Position numbers and translations under genes: made by a program
Shown here: positions 60,939 to 64,000 of the stretch, in pieces
Layout of the letters: each line of letters starts with the position of its first letter
Numbering within the stretch: the stretch's first letter is position 1
Assembly: GCF_020386635.1 (NCBI RefSeq)
Contig: NZ_CP081942.1
Location: forward strand, 2,418,001-2,482,000
Length of the DNA stretch: 64,000 nt
DNA from: Pseudomonas sp. MM211
GTDB taxonomy: Bacteria; Pseudomonadota; Gammaproteobacteria; Pseudomonadales; Pseudomonadaceae
Direction of reading: 5' to 3'
The notes under the pieces: generated by a model
Database searches by the model: none
What the model saw: the letters and a program-made list of their open reading frames with translations, nothing else
What the model was told of the DNA's origin: nothing

Positions 60939-61915
60939 GCCACGAGTCATATCTACAGGAGGAGTCACTGTCGCGCATCGAGCAGGACGCCTGGCTGTGG
61001 CTCGGCCGTTTGCAGGGCCAGCCGGGCGACAAGGTGCAGATGGCCTTCGAACAATGGCTGGCCGCCGCGCCCGAGCATGTCGATACCTTCGTGCGCATGC
61101 AGTCGCTCTGGCACCTGAGCCGCCCGGCTGCCCAGCACCTCGCCGAGGAAGAGGCTGACGCCCTGCAGCAGTACCTGCGCCCACCGCCGAGCCGGCGTCC
61201 TTATTGGGCCTCGGCACTGGCGCTGGCCGCCTGCCTGCTGCTGGTGGTCTGGGGAGGCGGGTGGCAGCCGTTGCGCTGGGTCGATGACCTGGGCGCGGAC
61301 GTGGTCTCGGCACCGGGGCAGGTGCGCAGCGTGACGTTGAGCGATGGCTCCACCGTGGTGCTGGATGCCGACAGCGCCATCGCCGTCGAATATGGCGCAG
61401 GCGAGCGGCACATTGAGCTGCGGCGTGGTGCGGCGTATTTCAGCGTGGTGCCGGGCGATATTCCCTTCACCGTGGCGGCTGCTGGTGGCGAAGCGCGGGT
61501 GCTCGGCACACGTTTCGAAGTACGCCGGCTCGATGACGGCGCGCGGGTTTCGGTAATGCAGGGCCGAGTGGCCGTCCGCGGTGGGCCCGCGGACACGGCG
61601 AGGGTACTCACTGCCGGCCAGCAACTGAGTTTTGCCGATGGGGTCAGCGGCACGCTGCAGGGTGTCGATGTCGAAGCGCTAACGTCCTGGCGTGATGGCC
61701 GCTTTAGTTTCTATCGCGCGCCATTGGGCGAGGTGGTTGCCGAGCTACGCCGCTATTACCCAGGTCGCATCGTGCTGCTCAACGATGAGCTGCGCGAGAA
61801 GCGGGTCAGTGGCAGCTTCGCCAGCCAGAATCCCCAGGCAATTCTCGATGCCCTGCAGGCGGTGGTCGGCTTCGAGCAACACAAGGTGCTTGGGCGGCTG
61901 ATCATCCTGCGCTGA
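60935..61915 (+). CDS. FecR-like anti-sigma factor / signal transducer
   Basis: 326 residues. The cytoplasmic N-terminal FecR domain (QDAWLWLGRLQGQPGDKVQM then AFEQWLAAAPEHVDTFVRMQ) binds the sigma factor. One membrane segment follows (YWASALALAACLLLVVWGGG) and a periplasmic FecR domain (GQVRSVTLSDGSTVVLDADS; GAAYFSVVPGDIPFTVAAAG; RVLGTRFEVRR). The C-terminal STN-like end (GRFSFYRAPLGEVVAELRRY) contacts the receptor's signalling domain. Coupled to the sigma gene by ATGA overlap, with the receptor 92 bp downstream, a complete cell-surface signalling cassette. Confidence 0.93.
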   Translation: MSHESYLQEESLSRIEQDAWLWLGRLQGQPGDKVQMAFEQWLAAAPEHVDTFVRMQSLWHLSRPAAQHLAEEEADALQQYLRPPPSRRPYWASALALAACLLLVVWGGGWQPLRWVDDLGADVVSAPGQVRSVTLSDGSTVVLDADSAIAVEYGAGERHIELRRGAAYFSVVPGDIPFTVAAAGGEARVLGTRFEVRRLDDGARVSVMQGRVAVRGGPADTARVLTAGQQLSFADGVSGTLQGVDVEALTSWRDGRFSFYRAPLGEVVAELRRYYPGRIVLLNDELREKRVSGSFASQNPQAILDALQAVVGFEQHKVLGRLIILR

Positions 61916-62006
61916 AAATATTTTCGCTGGAGGATGAGGTAAACCCCGTCGGCATCCGTGTACTGCTTTGAATGCGACTTTTTCGCAAAGAGAACCAGCA
62001 CCCGGG

Positions 62007-64000
62007 ATGAACAAAGCCATGAATCACCGCACCATGCGTCGGCAGGATGCCACCTTGAAACATGTGGGCCTGGCGGCGCTGCTGCTGAGCGCAGGTATGC
62101 TGCCACTGGCACAGCCCGCGCTGGCCCAGGCCGTTGCCGATCAGGCGGCGACCTACGCGTTCGCCATACCTGCGCAACCGCTGCCGCAGGCACTCGACGC
62201 GTTCAGCCGAACCACCGGCCTCAACCTGGTATACACCGACGAAGCGCCTTACGCCGTGCAGGCTCCGGCACTGCAGGGGCGCATGAGCGTCGAGCAGGCA
62301 CTGGCCCGTTTGCTGGCTGGCTCCGGTTTCACCTACCGTCAGGCCGGTACCAATACCGTGGCGCTGCAGGCGCTGCGCAGCGAGGGCGCGGTCAATCTGG
62401 ATGCCGTGAACATTCAGTCGCAACGCAGCACGGCCTACAGCTATCAGCCACCTGAAACCACCTCGCTGATGCGCAGCGACACGCCGCTGCTGGAGATTCC
62501 CCAGGCCGTTGCCGTGGTGCCGGCGCAGGTGCTGCAGGATCAGCAGCCCCAGAATCTCGACGATGCCCTGGCCAACGTCAGTGGCATCACCCAGTCCAAT
62601 ACCCTGGGTAGCACGCTCGATGCGGTGATGAAGCGCGGCTTCGGTGACAACCGTGACGGCTCCATTCTGCGAGACGGCATGCGCACTATCCAGGGCCGCA
62701 ATTTCACCGCCACCGCCGAGCGGGTCGAAGTGCTCAAAGGGCCATCGTCGATGCTCTACGGCATTCTCGATCCGGGCGGTGTGATCAACGTGGTCAGCAA
62801 GAAACCGCAGCTGGAAAGCTACCGCGCCATCACCGGCCGTGCCTCGACCTTCGGCCACGGCAAGAACGGCAGTGGCGGCACCCTCGATGTCACCGGCCCG
62901 CTGGGCGAAACAGGCCTGGCCTATCGGTTGGTCGCTGATTACGACGACGCCGACTACTGGCGCAGCTTCGGCAATAACCGCGACAAGACCTTTGCGCCGT
63001 CCCTGGCCTGGTACGGCGAAGACACCACCATCACCCTCAGCCACGAGTACCGCGAGTATTCGGTGCCTTTCGATCGTGGCACGGTGTTCCGTGACGGCAA
63101 ACCCCTGAGCATTCCTGCCGAGCGCCGTCTGGACGAGGCTTACAACATCACTGACGGCCGCTCGCACCTGACCATCTTCGACCTGTCCCATCAGCTCAAC
63201 GAAGACTGGAAGGCCCACTTCGCCTACAGCTACAACCGTGATCGTTATGACGATTACCAGGCGCGAATCTTCCGCGCAGAGAGCGACGGCACTTACACCA
63301 GGCGCCTGGACGGCACCCAGGGCGCGGTCAGCACCTCGCACTTCGCCACCTTCGATCTGGATGGCAAGGTGATGCTCGGCGGGATGCAGCACGATCTGCT
63401 GATGGGCGTGGATCACGAGTACCGCAAGTTCTATCGTGCCGACCTGCTGCGTCAGAACACCGGCATTCGCTTCGATCCGTTCAATCCTGTCTACGGCGTG
63501 GTACCGGTGCCGACGACGGTGGCTGCTTCGGACAGCGACCAGACTGATCGTGTGGTCACCCAGTCAGCTTTCATTCAGGACTCCATCCACCTCAACGAGC
63601 AGTGGATCTTCGTGGCTGGCGCCCGCTATCAGCTGTATGACCAGCTCGCCGGGCGTGGGCGGCCGTTCAACAAGAACACCGATATCGACGGCCAGGTCTG
63701 GGTGCCGCGCGTGGGCCTTGTCTACAAGCTCAACGACGAGCTGTCGCTGTACGGCGGTTATACCGAGTCCTTCAAGCCCAACTCGACGATTGCACCGTTG
63801 AGCAACGGCGTGACGATCAATGGCGTGCCGCCGGAGGAGGGTAAATCCTGGGAACTCGGTGCCAAGCTGGATATGCCGGGGCGCATTACCGGTACCCTGG
63901 CGCTGTTCGATATCGTCAAGGAAAACGTCCTCGTCACCCAGACCATTGGCACTGAAACCATCGCTACCGGCGCTGGCGAAGTGCGCTCCCGCGGTGTGGA
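62007..64000 (+). CDS. TonB-dependent siderophore receptor with signalling domain (3' end outside window)
   Basis: The open frame runs off the right edge; 664 codons visible from ATG 62007 (GGGA upstream; a second ATG lies at 62019). Signal peptide VGLAALLLSAGMLPLAQPAL then QA. STN domain FAIPAQPLPQALDAFSRTTG to GSGFTYRQAGTNTVAL. TonB-box area LDAVNIQSQRST. Plug with SDTPLLEIPQAVAVVPAQVL, DGMRTIQGRNF and VEVLKGPSSMLYGILDPGGV, then the barrel with YGGYTESFKPNS. This is the FpvA/FoxA-type receptor that signals ferric-siderophore binding to FecR. The siderophore cannot be named. Confidence 0.93.
   Translation, partial: MNKAMNHRTMRRQDATLKHVGLAALLLSAGMLPLAQPALAQAVADQAATYAFAIPAQPLPQALDAFSRTTGLNLVYTDEAPYAVQAPALQGRMSVEQALARLLAGSGFTYRQAGTNTVALQALRSEGAVNLDAVNIQSQRSTAYSYQPPETTSLMRSDTPLLEIPQAVAVVPAQVLQDQQPQNLDDALANVSGITQSNTLGSTLDAVMKRGFGDNRDGSILRDGMRTIQGRNFTATAERVEVLKGPSSMLYGILDPGGVINVVSKKPQLESYRAITGRASTFGHGKNGSGGTLDVTGPLGETGLAYRLVADYDDADYWRSFGNNRDKTFAPSLAWYGEDTTITLSHEYREYSVPFDRGTVFRDGKPLSIPAERRLDEAYNITDGRSHLTIFDLSHQLNEDWKAHFAYSYNRDRYDDYQARIFRAESDGTYTRRLDGTQGAVSTSHFATFDLDGKVMLGGMQHDLLMGVDHEYRKFYRADLLRQNTGIRFDPFNPVYGVVPVPTTVAASDSDQTDRVVTQSAFIQDSIHLNEQWIFVAGARYQLYDQLAGRGRPFNKNTDIDGQVWVPRVGLVYKLNDELSLYGGYTESFKPNSTIAPLSNGVTINGVPPEEGKSWELGAKLDMPGRITGTLALFDIVKENVLVTQTIGTETIATGAGEVRSRGV

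Overview
The window reads as a chromosomal segment of a Pseudomonas-group gammaproteobacterium. The support is high-GC coding sequence, an OprD-type porin, a DUF2790 protein beside czcRS, a FecI/FecR/siderophore-receptor cassette, Pseudomonas-style REP and RAYT repeats, and large two-partner-secretion exoproteins. No rRNA, tRNA, CRISPR array or prophage was seen. The first gene (AraC type) and the last (TonB-dependent receptor) are cut by the window edges.

0-5 kb: end of an AraC regulator, a 7TM hybrid sensor kinase and a TonB-dependent receptor, tightly packed. 5-25.5 kb: two two-partner secretion systems. The first (TpsB 5287-7059, TpsA 7100-12742) makes an adhesin-like exoprotein with six nearly identical 88-residue YDG repeats. 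The second (15294-16994, 17029-25236) is a CdiB/CdiA contact-dependent inhibition system with a small immunity candidate at 25243-25476. Between them lies a DsbB/DsbA-like pair behind what looks like a MerR-family promoter.

25.5-30.3 kb: a low-GC island of orphan CDI modules. Three short open tails resembling toxin C-termini are each followed by a small candidate immunity gene, and each begins right after a GGGGACAG-type terminal repeat. The repeats belong to two full RAYT transposase elements, two short palindromic derivatives and several remnants. An alcohol dehydrogenase gene sits inside the island.

30-40 kb: a lipoprotein, a bacterial apyrase-family protein, then a LysR gene divergent from an operon of MHS transporter, class II aldolase, 2-hydroxyacid dehydrogenase and acetylpolyamine amidohydrolase. 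A decayed LysR gene split by a 140-bp MITE and a glutathione S-transferase remnant follow, then a DUF2231/sorbosone-dehydrogenase pair.

40-51 kb: a metal-resistance block of OprD-type porin, DUF2790 protein, czcRS and czcCBA. Four promoters here share one layout (ATTNCA-N4-TGTAAT, 13 nt, TGGCGATA-like), which I infer to be a CzcR-type regulon box. One of the four drives no annotated gene, only a 26-codon hydrophobic ORF ending at a strong terminator. The czcRS promoter itself has a MerR/CadR-like 19-bp-spaced operator, similar to the one before the dsb genes.

51-64 kb: AraC and cupin genes, a polyamine-type locus (binding protein, cupin, FAD oxidase, SnoaL-AraC fusion regulator), metE, REP repeats, an isochorismatase-family hydrolase, a DUF1028 protein, and a Fur-box/FecI/FecR/TonB receptor iron cassette that runs off the end.
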